A DNA stretch of 64,000 nt from Desulfomicrobium sp. ZS1 (GTDB taxonomy: Bacteria > Desulfobacterota > Desulfovibrionia > Desulfovibrionales > Desulfomicrobiaceae): positions 1,612,001 through 1,676,000 of the forward strand of contig NZ_CP100351.1 of assembly GCF_024204645.1 (NCBI RefSeq), given 5' to 3'. Both the position numbers and the translations under genes were made by a program. The notes under the pieces are model-generated. The model worked only from the letters and a program-made list of their open reading frames with translations. It made no database searches and was not told the origin of the DNA. The stretch's first letter is position 1. Every line of letters begins with the position of its first letter. Below are positions 8,325-17,620 of this stretch, one piece after another.

Positions 8325-8986
8325 AGTCGCGACTCCTCCCAGCAACGGGCCACGTCAATAAAGCCGCCCTCAAGCTGTGGGCGATAGAACAGAGGGGTCA
8401 TGGCATTGCTGAAGTCGATATCGTACAGCATCACGCCAAGATCACGCGGGGGATGATTCTCCAACGTGGAGACAGGCACCTTGCCATCGAGCAATTCAAA
8501 GTGAGCGGGAAATTCCCGACATCCCAGATACGGTCGATGGTAGCATTTACCGCTTCGCGCGCGACGATTAAAACAATCCAAATGCTTGCCGACGCCGTCA
8601 TCCGGCCCAGCCTTGTCCGTCAGCTCGAAACGGGCCTTTATGACATAGGCGACATCACGCAACACCAGAGAGGTTCGCTGCTGGCGAACCCGCACATCGC
8701 TTGCTGCAAGCGTCAGGGGCTTTCCATGCTTCATGGCCCCTACGACCTTGTCCGTGGAAATGGTTTCACCAACCTCGTTTCTGCGGACAGAATCGAATAC
8801 GATCGGATTGAGCACGCCAATCCTGGTCACCACCCAACGGATCGACGGTTTCCAATAAATTGCCTCAAGAATGCCGCGCGCCGCCGAAGGGGTCATCACC
8901 TCATAACTGACACGTTCCACCTTCATTTCGGGTCGTGTGAAGCATGCGTACTCCCCCCAGACCAACAATCGTATTCCGTAGGGCAT
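8321..8986 (-). CDS. cas5c: type I-C CRISPR-associated Cas5c (Cas5d), crRNA-processing subunit
   Basis: In type I-C, which lacks Cas6, Cas5c cuts the pre-crRNA and stays on the 5' handle. The product starts MPYGIRLLVWGEYACFTRPE, continues SYEVMTPSAARGILEAIYWKP, and has the conserved NRRARSGKCYHRPYLGCREF segment where the catalytic Lys and nearby His-region residues of the family lie. I chose ATG 8986 (ACAGGTGCGCG upstream), giving 221 residues; a TTG at 9019 is in frame. It is the first gene of the three-gene operon. cas3 should precede it but only AT-rich, non-coding DNA is found upstream. Confidence 0.92.
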   Translation of the reverse strand: MPYGIRLLVWGEYACFTRPEMKVERVSYEVMTPSAARGILEAIYWKPSIRWVVTRIGVLNPIVFDSVRRNEVGETISTDKVVGAMKHGKPLTLAASDVRVRQQRTSLVLRDVAYVIKARFELTDKAGPDDGVGKHLDCFNRRARSGKCYHRPYLGCREFPAHFELLDGKVPVSTLENHPPRDLGVMLYDIDFSNAMTPLFYRPQLEGGFIDVARCWEESRL

Positions 8987-9830
8987 CGCGCACCTGTGAT
9001 GTTTACAGGTTTTGTCCAAGAATCAGATAACTATTGTCTGATGCGGCATCGATATTTTCTTTGCAATATCGAAGTATAGATAAATTTAAATCAACATACC
9101 AAGACCATACAATCATACTAATTTAATGCTATATAAGAAAAAATCAGAAAAAATGAATAAATTGTTGAAAATTTACAATACCATATTTTTTTTCGTCCTA
9201 ATTATAGCATAATTAAAAATATCATGGCAATTTTTAATATCCTGTATTACAATCTCTCTGAAAATATTACTAATAAATATTATTAGTAAAAACAGACATA
9301 ACTTTGTCATACAGTAAGTTATAGATAATCTATAATAGAATAATTAACCTCGTTTCTGCGAATCACACCTTCCCACTGCCATAAATCATAAACAAAATAT
9401 TGAATTTAAAAAGATTTTACTAAACTGGAGCAGTACCGTTCAGCGCCCATTACGCAACCGAGAAAACACCGCTTCATGCTGCGTAAAAAATAACTGAAAT
9501 TGGCCTATCCACCCAATAGGAGCTGGCCTTCCTGGCCAAGTTCTGACTTCAACACAACGATTTTGAAGAACTCACAAGGCCGAGCCAGATAGAAAACTAC
9601 GAACCACTCTTTTCGGCTCGCTCGGTTCATAATTTTCACGCCTGGGAAGTGATGGACCTAAAACACGACGAATATTTTGACTTCGCCATCTTTTTGCATA
9701 TAGATAGATGACATGCTTAAAGAAATCGGATTGAGATGGATGTTGTCGGCATGATGCTTCTATGCCATTCTGCAAACAGAGCGTGGAGTGCATCACTACT
9801 TATTTCTGACCATACTTCAATGGAGGGGGC
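8987..9830. other. AT-rich gene-free stretch upstream of cas5c; no cas3
   Basis: No coding region is supported. Near 9050-9071 there is a perfect inverted repeat (CGATATT and AATATCG), and 9080-9430 is very AT-rich. From about 9430 composition returns to near-backbone but all frames are broken and no transposase or cas3 motif (HD or DEAH box) is readable. The segment probably contains the cas promoter and the right-hand boundary of the island that begins near 2.9 kb. Confidence 0.5.
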
Positions 9831-11513
9831 ATGTTGAGTTCATTTCGCATACGTGGACGCCTGTTCGTCATTCTTGGCCTCAACGTCGCCTTGATCGGAA
9901 TCATGGGACTTGTGGCTTTTTTCATGGCCACGTCCATCAACGAAAAATTATCCTTGGTACTCATGCGCGACCTGCCCGGGACGGCGGTTCTGCTCGAAGC
10001 GGACCGAGACCTGCACCAGATGCTTCTGGCCGAGCGCGGCTTGCTGCTCAGCATTCCCGGATCGGCCGAGTATGAAAACAACATGAAATCCTATCAGGAA
10101 AACATGGAGCAGGCGGACAGCCGCATGTCGAAGTTCATTGAAGTCTCTTTCTCGGAGGAAAAAAAGAATCTGGTCGATCAGTACAAAAAAGACAGGATCG
10201 CCTGGGAAGACATATCGAAAAAGATACTCGCGCTGCGTGCCACGTCCATAGGGGAAGCGAGTCCGGAAGCTGTGGAGCTGGCCACGACCGAAGGCGCTGA
10301 AAAATTCGACATCATGCGCGAGCACATCAACAAACTGACCGAAATTGTCGAAAGCGACGCCAAAATTGCGGGCCAGGAAGCGGCGAGCGCCTTTGATCGG
10401 CTCAAACTCATTCTGACAATCATCACCTTTGGCAGTATCCTCGTGGGCGGTGCGCTGACCCTGTTCATCTCCAACGGCATAACAAGCCCTCTGGGCCGCA
10501 TGATCGCCATGCTGCGCGACATTGCCGAAGGTGAAGGCGATCTGACCAAACGGATCAGTGACCAGTCAGGCACGGAAACTCAGGAACTGGGCGAGTGGTT
10601 CAATCAGTTCGTGGACAGGGTGCACAACATCATCAAGGATGTCGCCCGCAATTCAAGCCAGGTCAGCATGGCCTCGCGCACCCTGTTGGACCTGGCAGGC
10701 AGCCTGAGTAATTCTTCGAATGTCATGACCGGGACCTCAAACACGGTCGCTGCCTCGGCAGAGGAAATGAGCGCGAACATGAACAGTGTCGCCGCGTCCA
10801 TGGAGCAGTTTACCGTGAACATGGGTACCGTGGCCACAAGTTCCGAAGAAATGAGCGCGACCATCACGGAAATTTCCGTCAGCACGGGAAAAGCCAAGGA
10901 AATAACCGGCCAGGCTGTTGCCGCGGCCGGGAAGGCTTCCGTACAGGTCAACGAGCTCGGCACGGCGGCGAGGGATATCGGCAAGGTTACGGAGGCCATA
11001 TCGGCCATATCGTCCCAGACCAACCTTTTGGCCCTCAATGCAACCATCGAGGCGGCCCGGGCAGGAGAGGCGGGACGTGGTTTTGCCGTGGTCGCAAATG
11101 AAATCAAGGAATTGGCCCAGCAGACCGCCCACGCCACCGAGGAAATCCGAGGCAAGATTCAAGGCATCCAGCAGACCACCGGACAGACAGTGCAGGAGAT
11201 CGGACAGATCAGCAGCGTGATCAACGATGTGGATTCCATCGTGGGGAGCATCGCTGTTGCGGTGGAAGAGCAGTCCGTGACGACCCGCGACATCGCCGAC
11301 AATGTTGGACAGGCCTCCATCGGCGTGCAGCAAGTCAACCAGAATGTCGCGCAGGCCGACGGGGTGCTGCGAACCATCGCCAAGGATGTGTCGTCGGTCA
11401 ATGCCGCTTCGAGTGAAGTGGCCGAAACCGCCCAATCCATGCATTCAAATTCGCAATCCCTGGCCCGCTTGGCCGAAAATCTCGATGAAATGGTGAGCAA
11501 GTTCAAGATCTAG
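9831..11513 (+). CDS. methyl-accepting chemotaxis protein with 4-helix-bundle sensor
   Basis: A membrane chemoreceptor that controls CheA. The order is: short cytoplasmic basic N-terminus, membrane helix 1 (about residues 10-32), a periplasmic helical sensor of roughly 155 residues ([24 protein letters not shown] is typical of 4HB_MCP sensors), membrane helix 2 (about 188-210), HAMP, and the signalling domain with the hairpin tip [20 protein letters not shown] and [15 protein letters not shown]. The start is ATG 9831 behind GGAGGGGG. It is 560 residues, normal for the class, and lies alone. The last residues (VSKFKI) match the two other chemoreceptors at 40.9 and 42.8 kb, with no CheR-tethering pentapeptide. 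Confidence 0.93.
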   Translation: MLSSFRIRGRLFVILGLNVALIGIMGLVAFFMATSINEKLSLVLMRDLPGTAVLLEADRDLHQMLLAERGLLLSIPGSAEYENNMKSYQENMEQADSRMSKFIEVSFSEEKKNLVDQYKKDRIAWEDISKKILALRATSIGEASPEAVELATTEGAEKFDIMREHINKLTEIVESDAKIAGQEAASAFDRLKLILTIITFGSILVGGALTLFISNGITSPLGRMIAMLRDIAEGEGDLTKRISDQSGTETQELGEWFNQFVDRVHNIIKDVARNSSQVSMASRTLLDLAGSLSNSSNVMTGTSNTVAASAEEMSANMNSVAASMEQFTVNMGTVATSSEEMSATITEISVSTGKAKEITGQAVAAAGKASVQVNELGTAARDIGKVTEAISAISSQTNLLALNATIEAARAGEAGRGFAVVANEIKELAQQTAHATEEIRGKIQGIQQTTGQTVQEIGQISSVINDVDSIVGSIAVAVEEQSVTTRDIADNVGQASIGVQQVNQNVAQADGVLRTIAKDVSSVNAASSEVAETAQSMHSNSQSLARLAENLDEMVSKFKI

Positions 11514-11626
11514 ATTTTGCCTTCCTCAAACCAACAACTGGGGCATCGGGCAGGAGGCGGGGGTGACCCCGCCCTACTCCCATTCCGCCGCAATTATGAC
11601 GATTCATGCAACATCCAGGAGCGCCC

Positions 11627-12082
11627 GTGAATTTAGACTGCGTAGACTGCAAAGCCCGCATTGATTCCTTCGAGGCCCTCATGACCGAGCACGGGAATCT
11701 GGCCGACATCCGCTTGGCCCCGGACAAGTGGACCTTAAAGGAGATGATCGCCCACCTCATCGACTCCGCCTCCAACAACCACCAGCGCTTCATCCGCATG
11801 CAGCTTGAACCGGTGCTCATTTTCCCGAAATACGACGCCGAGGAATGGAAAAACACGACTAAAATCACATCATTCGACTATGCGACGCTGGTCACCCTCT
11901 GGAAAACCTACAACACTCTGCTCATGCACCTGATCGAAAACGTGAATCCAGCCGCATTGAACCACGTCTGGAGACGGGAAGACAAGGACATCTCCCTGGA
12001 AGCGCTGATCCACGACTATTTCGCGCACATGGAGCTGCACCGGACAATGTTCGAGGAGCGAGTGGAAGAAATCAAGCGGTAG
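11627..12082 (+). CDS. DinB-family (DinB_2) protein
   Basis: A small four-helix-bundle protein of the DinB/YfiT superfamily, often metal binding and of unknown or thiol-transferase-like function. Visible family features are DKWTLKEMIAHLIDSASNNHQRFIR with the first conserved histidine, and DYFAHMELHRTMFEER with the C-terminal HxxxH-like pair. I chose GTG 11627, which follows AGGAGCGCCC; an ATG at 11606 lies upstream of that ribosome site. About 151 residues. A GC hairpin without a T tract lies between it and the chemoreceptor gene. Confidence 0.8.
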   Translation: MNLDCVDCKARIDSFEALMTEHGNLADIRLAPDKWTLKEMIAHLIDSASNNHQRFIRMQLEPVLIFPKYDAEEWKNTTKITSFDYATLVTLWKTYNTLLMHLIENVNPAALNHVWRREDKDISLEALIHDYFAHMELHRTMFEERVEEIKR

Positions 12083-12228
12083 AGGGAGCAGACAAGGCGT
12101 GATCCTTTGGACTCTCCTCGGACTCAGGCCTTGATCAACTCCGCATTCTTCAAGCCGTATTCGCCTCGGCGCTCCATCTTTACTCCTACGTCCCGTCAGC
12201 CTAGGGTGCGCCTTTGCGGAGGTGCACG

Positions 12229-13143
12229 GTGAATATTCTTCAGGCTATCTTGCCTATTTTCTTACTTATTTTGACAGGATTCGTACTGCGGCGGGCTGAA
12301 TTCCCAAGCGCCGGATTTTGGCCTCAGGCCGAGCGTTTGACCTACTATGCGCTCTTTCCGGCCCTGCTCATCGACAAGCTGACCTCCATGCATGCCGGAG
12401 AACAACCGGTGCTACTCATGGCGGCGACCCTGGTCGTAAGCATCAGCCTGCTGGCCGGAATACTCTTGGCGATGCGGCCCTGGTTGCAAAGCGACGGACC
12501 GGCCTTCACCTCCATCTTCCAGGGAGCCATCCGGCCCAACACCTATGTGGGTCTGTCCGCCGCCGGCGGGCTTTTCGGCGATCCGGGCCTGTCGCTTTCC
12601 GCCGTGGCCCTGATGACGATCATCCCCCTGGTCAATGTGCTCTGCGTCCTGGTGCTGACCAGACATGGCCGGGACACCACTGCGCATGGACTGCGGGGAA
12701 CTGTGATACAGCTCGGACGCAATCCGCTCATCCTCTCCTGCGCGGCGGGCTTTGCATTGCAGGCCGCCGGCATCACGCTGCCGGCAACAGTACAGGAGGG
12801 GCTGCACATCATGGGCAGCGCGTCGTTGCCGCTCGGCCTTTTGGCCGTAGGCGCGGGAATCTCCTTCTCCGCCGCGCTGGCGGGTTGGAAGGACATGGGA
12901 TCAAGCGCCCTCTTCAAGCTCCTGGCCCTGCCGCTGCTGGCATTTGTGATCGGCCGGACGCTGGGACTCGGCGGGACGCCCCTTGGCATCTGCCTGATCT
13001 TCACGGCCGTTCCGGTCTCGGTCTCCTCCTACATCCTGGCCCGTGTGCTCGGCGGAGACCACGAACGCATGGCGGCCATCATTACCGTGCAGACGCTGGC
13101 GGCGCTGGTGACGTTGCCACTGGTGCTAGGCATGTTGCTTTAA
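12229..13143 (+). CDS. AEC-family transporter (auxin efflux carrier fold)
   Basis: A polytopic inner-membrane carrier of about 304 residues with some ten hydrophobic segments. The start NILQAILPIFLLILTGFVLRR, the RPNTYVGLSAAGGLFGD segment, and the C-terminal PVSVSSYILARVLGGDHERMA are typical of bacterial AEC (membrane transport protein) members, which move organic acids or amino acids. The start is GTG 12229, placed 6 bases after GGAGG. No regulator or enzyme is adjacent, so the substrate cannot be inferred. Confidence 0.88.
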   Translation: MNILQAILPIFLLILTGFVLRRAEFPSAGFWPQAERLTYYALFPALLIDKLTSMHAGEQPVLLMAATLVVSISLLAGILLAMRPWLQSDGPAFTSIFQGAIRPNTYVGLSAAGGLFGDPGLSLSAVALMTIIPLVNVLCVLVLTRHGRDTTAHGLRGTVIQLGRNPLILSCAAGFALQAAGITLPATVQEGLHIMGSASLPLGLLAVGAGISFSAALAGWKDMGSSALFKLLALPLLAFVIGRTLGLGGTPLGICLIFTAVPVSVSSYILARVLGGDHERMAAIITVQTLAALVTLPLVLGMLL

Positions 13144-13661
13144 ACCAGAACGACAACCCGCCAAAAATAAAGCCCAGGCGCATGGAGCTTGGGCGAAAAT
13201 GAAAGCCAAAGATATGTGACGATTCAGCTCTGTCAGCAAAATCTGCCCCCAGATTTTGAATTATTGAAATTTGCGAATACTTTTACCTACCGTAAATTCG
13301 ATGCGCAGTGGTCTGGCCATTTACTCCAGAAAAATTCAAGATTCAAGATCTGACCATTGTTTTTACGGCGTGGCAGAAAAACCCTCGGGAAAACGCTCTA
13401 CGTTTTTCGCCGTTATCAATCAGATATCATCACCGTCATAAATTTCATCATTTCAGGCATCTGATGCCCTCGCAAAACAAAATGCAGCGACCGAAAAACC
13501 GGATCGATGTAACCGTAAGTATGCACAATCAATCGATCAAAACACACATAGATAAGGCCATTGAATCTTTTTATTACTCTATATGCTCATTAATTTTTTT
13601 AATTTGTATTACTTTGTAAAGAAGCTAAAAAAACAAACATCATCCAAAAAAGGAGGACGAT
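13144..13661. other. intergenic stretch before the split-Soret cytochrome gene
   Basis: No gene is supported. It holds the first copy of a 22-bp direct repeat (13332-13353), a weak GCCCA/TGGGC inverted repeat near 13171-13192, and an AT-rich leader of about 100 bases before 13662 that probably contains the cytochrome promoter. A 103-codon frame at 13308-13619 has no ribosome site and no recognisable composition. Confidence 0.45.
13332..13353 (+). repeat. 22-bp direct repeat, copy 1
   Basis: AAATTCAAGATTCAAGATCT plus GA. An identical copy occurs at 15646-15667 in the same orientation, 2.3 kb away, on the far side of the cytochrome and LysR genes. The unit itself contains a partial internal repeat, TTCAAGA twice. 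Confidence 0.7.
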
Positions 13662-14492
13662 ATGAACGAGATCACATCCAGACGACAGTTCTTACGACAA
13701 TCCTTCAAATACGGAGCTGCCGCAACGGCAGGAGCTGCCGTGGCGGCTACCGGGCTGCAGGCGTTAGCACCGAACAAGCTGTTTGCGGCACCCACGCAAA
13801 CCCACTCATGGCCGTGGCCCTATGCCAAACTGGATCCGGAATTCTGTCGCAAATTGGGACATGACAGCTACTGGAGCGGCAAGGGTTGCTCATATGCCGG
13901 CTTCCACCCCATAATTACTGCGCTGCGAGCCGAGGTAGGCGAACCCTATTACAGCCTGCCGACAGAATTAATGATCTACGGCCATGGCGGCGGCGTGGGA
14001 TGGGGAATGCTGTGCGGCGCTCTGAACGGCGCGGCGGCGGCCATTTCACTGGTTTGTGACAAGAAAACCGCAGACATGTTAGTTAACGAACTGTTCGCAT
14101 GGTATTCGGACACAATGCTGCCCACAGACTTAAGTAACCAATATGCTGTTGAAAAAAAATATGGAATCAACAAATGTGATCAGATCATTTCGCCATGCAA
14201 AAGCGGCTCGCCTCTGTGTCATGTTTCTTCTACGAATTGGTGCAGGGCAACCGGAGAACAAATCACCTGCTCCGATCGTAAGGAACGTTGCGCCCGCTTG
14301 ACCGGAGATTCGGTTGCATATGCCATTAAAATATTGAACGACAACTACGACAAAAAATTTAAACCTCTGTACGCACAGTCGACAGCAGCCAACAACTGCA
14401 ACTCCTGCCACGGAGAAAACGGTGAAAATGTGGATGTGCTTTCGAAAATGAACTGCAAGCAATGCCACGGAGATCCCCATCAAGGCGGCTGA
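13662..14492 (+). CDS. split-Soret cytochrome c precursor (dihaem, Tat-exported)
   Basis: A periplasmic dihaem cytochrome resembling the split-Soret cytochrome of Desulfovibrio. It starts at ATG 13662 behind AGGAGGA with a twin-arginine signal (SRRQFLRQ, then an Ala-rich stretch ending LFAAP near residue 44). The central part GKGCSYAGFHPI and GHGGGVGWGMLCGALNGAA resembles the C_GCAxxG_C_C family fold. Two haem-binding motifs, CNSCH and CKQCH, lie in the last 35 residues; additional cysteines are present between. In the known protein the two haems stack across a dimer interface, giving the split absorption band. A LysR gene follows 198 bases downstream. The redox partner and the physiological role are not established from sequence. 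Confidence 0.88.
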   Translation: MNEITSRRQFLRQSFKYGAAATAGAAVAATGLQALAPNKLFAAPTQTHSWPWPYAKLDPEFCRKLGHDSYWSGKGCSYAGFHPIITALRAEVGEPYYSLPTELMIYGHGGGVGWGMLCGALNGAAAAISLVCDKKTADMLVNELFAWYSDTMLPTDLSNQYAVEKKYGINKCDQIISPCKSGSPLCHVSSTNWCRATGEQITCSDRKERCARLTGDSVAYAIKILNDNYDKKFKPLYAQSTAANNCNSCHGENGENVDVLSKMNCKQCHGDPHQGG

Positions 14493-14690
14493 TCAAAAAA
14501 ATCGCTTCTTCGTCGCAGATTGATGAGTGGCTGTGGACGTGTACATGGATAGCCACCGCCACGTCCTGGTTTTTAAGGCTCAAACAGCCGCGGGCTGCAA
14601 GCTGTGGCAAAAATGTCTGGAAAAGCTGATTGAACAAGATTTCTGGGGGATGCGGTAGACATGTATTCTGATCCATGCTAATAATTACAG

Positions 14691-15617
14691 ATGGATTTAA
14701 GTCTATTTTCCATGAAAGTCATTTTGAAGGTTGCAGAGGTCGAAAGTTTCACTAAGGCCGCAGAAGCACTATTTCTTTCTCAGCCAGCTGTCAGCCTCCA
14801 AATCCAGAAACTTGAACAGCTTTTCCAGACATCGCTTTTCATCCGAGCCCATTCCGACCGAATCCGACTTACCGAAGCTGGAGAAAATCTTTGCCAGCAT
14901 GCCGAAGCTTTGATGAAGGTTCAACAAACGCTCATCCAGGACATGGAAAAATATAGTGCCGGCCATCTGAGGGAATTGCATATCGGAGCCTGCTGCATTG
15001 CGGGTGAGCAACTTCTTCCCATCGGGTTGTCGGCCTTTAGAGAATCGTACCCTCAAGCCAAGCTGACTCTTTCCATTACCAAGTGTGAAGAAGTATTCAA
15101 CGGCCTTCTGGCAGGAAATCTAGACATCGGTGTAACAGGCCTCGAACCCAAGCACAGATTTTCACGGGACCTGCACAAGCAAAAACTGATGGAAGTGCCG
15201 CTTGTAATGTTTGAAACAAGCAAAACAACGCCGCCTACCGGAAAGATTGACTTAAAACAACTGAGGAAGCATCGCCTTATACTGAGCGAAAAAGGTTCAG
15301 GCTGCAGGACTGAATTTGAACATATTCTAGCCAAAAACAAACTTAAATTACAAGAATTTGAAGTTGTTTGCGAATCTGAAAGCAACGATGCCATCAAAGA
15401 ATTGGTGAAAGATGGATATGGTGTTTCCTTGCTTCCGGAATTCATGGTGCGGAAAGAAATTGCCGAAGGTATTTTCACCGAGATCCATTTGAACGAAGAC
15501 AGACCGATGATGTCCTTTTTTCTGATATACCGTAAGCAAGATAACTTGTCTAAAATGCAACAAGATTTGATCGCATTTCTATCCACATATCCCAAACAAG
15601 AGTCCACCAATACATAA
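14691..15617 (+). CDS. LysR-family transcriptional regulator
   Basis: A 308-residue regulator with an N-terminal winged helix (residues 1-60: VAEVESFTKAAEALFLSQPAVSLQIQKLEQ) and a C-terminal substrate-binding effector domain. Composition is a little more AT-rich than the backbone, like the cytochrome gene before it. The two genes are on the same strand and sit together inside a 22-bp direct repeat, so it may control the cytochrome or a distant target; LysR proteins usually act on divergent neighbours and none is present here. The effector ligand is unknown. Confidence 0.9.
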   Translation: MDLSLFSMKVILKVAEVESFTKAAEALFLSQPAVSLQIQKLEQLFQTSLFIRAHSDRIRLTEAGENLCQHAEALMKVQQTLIQDMEKYSAGHLRELHIGACCIAGEQLLPIGLSAFRESYPQAKLTLSITKCEEVFNGLLAGNLDIGVTGLEPKHRFSRDLHKQKLMEVPLVMFETSKTTPPTGKIDLKQLRKHRLILSEKGSGCRTEFEHILAKNKLKLQEFEVVCESESNDAIKELVKDGYGVSLLPEFMVRKEIAEGIFTEIHLNEDRPMMSFFLIYRKQDNLSKMQQDLIAFLSTYPKQESTNT

Positions 15618-15645
15618 CATTCTTTGATAGCGGGATACTCCATAC

Positions 15646-15667
15646 AAATTCAAGATTCAAGATCTGA
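15646..15667 (+). repeat. 22-bp direct repeat, copy 2
   Basis: Identical to 13332-13353 in sequence and orientation. Together they flank the split-Soret cytochrome and LysR genes. Confidence 0.7.
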
Positions 15668-15894
15668 GCCTTTTTTCGCATATGACCCTGCGTAGCGTCA
15701 CGCCGGTTCCCGAAGGGTATTCGACTGCGGGATTGGGATGTGGGCGAGACCAGTGCAAGGCTTTTCTGACCATTTTGGTATAAGTTCTAATTTTTGGTAA
15801 CTGGTGTTGCCGATTTCAGGAGGGGGTGCTAGGAGTCCGCATTGGTCTGTTCCCAGCGGGGACACATGGAATCACTTAGCAAACGGACGAGACA

Positions 15895-16350
15895 ATGCCG
15901 AGTTTTGACGACATCGTGAATGAACTTCAGGAAAAAATTTTTGATGAAGCGGCTCAGGCCTACGGTCAGGCCGGGTTTGAACGCTGGCGCAACAAGCCGT
16001 ATCACGGCCGGCCGGCGAAGGCCGAGTACATGGGCGCATCTACCGGCACGTGTGGCGATACCATTCGCATCTTTCTGCACATCGAAAACGACATGGTCTG
16101 TGACGCGGGATTCGGCACCGACGGCTGCGGCTCCAGCCAGATCAGCGGGTCCATGGCCGCGGAACTGGCAATGAACAAGACCTGCGAAGAGGTCGCTGCC
16201 ATCACGGGCGAGACCGTACTGGAATCCTTGGGCGGACCGGACTGCATGCCCGAAGAAGACCGCCATTGCACCCGGCTGGCCGCAAACGCTCTGCACGAGG
16301 CTCTGGGAGATTACTACTTTAAGACGCTGGGAACGCGAGTAGGGAGCTGA
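15895..16350 (+). CDS. NifU/IscU-like iron-sulfur cluster scaffold protein
   Basis: A 151-residue protein of the NifU N-terminal family, which assembles Fe-S clusters for transfer to apoproteins. Three conserved cysteine sites are visible: TGTCGDTIRIFLHIE, GCGSSQISGSMAAELAMNKT, and the HCTRLAANALHEAL segment. The first is preceded by AEYMGASTGTCGD in the position of the usual NP-x-CGD motif. The ribosome site before ATG 15895 is weak (GGACGAG). It stands alone and converges with the DUF4143 ATPase gene 27 bases away, so it is not part of an isc or nif operon here. It may serve a specific metalloenzyme rather than general cluster assembly. Confidence 0.82.
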   Translation: MPSFDDIVNELQEKIFDEAAQAYGQAGFERWRNKPYHGRPAKAEYMGASTGTCGDTIRIFLHIENDMVCDAGFGTDGCGSSQISGSMAAELAMNKTCEEVAAITGETVLESLGGPDCMPEEDRHCTRLAANALHEALGDYYFKTLGTRVGS

Positions 16351-16377
16351 CGGTGCTATAGGCGCGCTTCAGCCAAA

Positions 16378-17613
16378 TCACCGCCCCCATAGAGTCGACA
16401 GCGGCGCGGCCAGAAGATCTGGCCCCAGTGAGAATGTTTCCGCACCGTCGTAAAGGATCACTCCAAGGCGCATTTTGTCACCCGCCGCTTCGGCAAAGCG
16501 TCGTATCCCCCGCAGGTCGCGCTCGTTGACCGAAGCCGCAGCTTTCACCTCCACCCCGACAAGTTGCCCCTGGGCATTCTCGATGACCACATCCACTTCA
16601 TACTTGGCACGGTCCCGGTAATGAAACATTCGATATTCGTTATCGGTCGTGGCGGCATGTTTGAGTAATTCCGCATGGACAAAGGTCTCAAGAACGTGTC
16701 CAAAACGGTTTCGCCCAGGCAGGCCCGCCAAGGGTGTCAGCCCAAGCAGGGTCGAGAGCAGGCCAGAATCCAGAAAATGCAATTTAGGCGTCTTGACCAG
16801 CCCGCCGATTCGGCTGCGACTCCAGGCTTCGACGCGGGTCAGCAGAAACATCTGCTCAAGGATGCCCACATAGCGGGCCGTAGTCTTGTGGTCGAGGCCA
16901 AGCTGTCCTCCCAATTGCGAATAGTTGCACATCTGCCCGGACATTTCCGCCAGCACGCGCACAAGACGCGGAAAAAGATCAAGATTGCCGACGGAGGCGA
17001 TATCCCTCACGTCGCGCTGGAGCAGGGCGTTCAGATACTGTCTCGCCCATGCTGCCCGTCGCCGGTGCGTCGAGCGCAGTACTGACTCAGGATACCCGCC
17101 GCGCAGAACGATCTCCTCCAAGTCCGACCCTACCATGCACGAATCCACAACGGGAATGGTGCCTGCAAAAACGCTGTCCAGCCAGTTTACCGTCGACCCG
17201 CATATTTCGGCCTGCGACAAGGGCAGGAGCGTCACGGTTTCCATGCGCCCGGCCAAAGAGTCCGCGACGGTCGGAAGAGTCATCAGATTGACCGACCCTG
17301 TCAGCAGAAATCGTCCGGGCCGCCGATCCTCGTCTATGCTCTTCTTGATGGCGATGAGCAGGCCTGGCGCACGCTGAATCTCGTCGATGACAACCCTGTC
17401 CGCGTCACGGACAAGCGCCACGGGATCTTCCTTGGCGGCCAGCAGCACGGTCTCGTCGTCAAGAGTCAGGTAACGCATCTTTTGCCCTGCGATCCGACGT
17501 GCCAGCGTTGTTTTGCCAGCCTGCCTCGGACCGCTGATAAGAACTGCCGGCGTATCCTGCATCGCTTCGTCAATGCGTTTAGTCAGAAATCGATGATAAG
17601 TTTCTGTATTCAT
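16378..17613 (-). CDS. AAA ATPase with DUF4143 domain
   Basis: A 411-residue P-loop ATPase of the widespread AAA_14/DUF4143 group. Walker A is SGPRQAGKTT near residue 30 and Walker B is RVVIDEIQRAP; the arginine-finger region LLTGSVNLMTLP follows. The C-terminal DUF4143 part includes the nuclease-like pattern HYRDRAKYEVDVVIENAQGQLVGVEVKA (ExDxVxE..., EVK) seen in PD-(D/E)xK-like folds. ATG 17613 is favoured over upstream starts by homology to MxxxYxRFLxxRI beginnings. No ribosome site precedes it, and a predicted promoter ends only a few bases upstream, so the message may be leaderless. Cellular role is unknown; some relatives behave as mobile or stress-associated genes. Confidence 0.85.
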   Translation of the reverse strand: MNTETYHRFLTKRIDEAMQDTPAVLISGPRQAGKTTLARRIAGQKMRYLTLDDETVLLAAKEDPVALVRDADRVVIDEIQRAPGLLIAIKKSIDEDRRPGRFLLTGSVNLMTLPTVADSLAGRMETVTLLPLSQAEICGSTVNWLDSVFAGTIPVVDSCMVGSDLEEIVLRGGYPESVLRSTHRRRAAWARQYLNALLQRDVRDIASVGNLDLFPRLVRVLAEMSGQMCNYSQLGGQLGLDHKTTARYVGILEQMFLLTRVEAWSRSRIGGLVKTPKLHFLDSGLLSTLLGLTPLAGLPGRNRFGHVLETFVHAELLKHAATTDNEYRMFHYRDRAKYEVDVVIENAQGQLVGVEVKAAASVNERDLRGIRRFAEAAGDKMRLGVILYDGAETFSLGPDLLAAPLSTLWGR

Positions 17614-17620
17614 GTTTAAA

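Noticed and set aside
9572-9796. A 74-codon minus-strand frame between cas5c and the chemoreceptor
   Set aside because: No ribosome site and composition unlike a folded protein; it shows no cas3 or transposase motif.
13308-13619. A 103-codon frame before the split-Soret gene
   Set aside because: No ribosome site, no recognisable family, overlaps the 22-bp repeat and the AT-rich promoter region.
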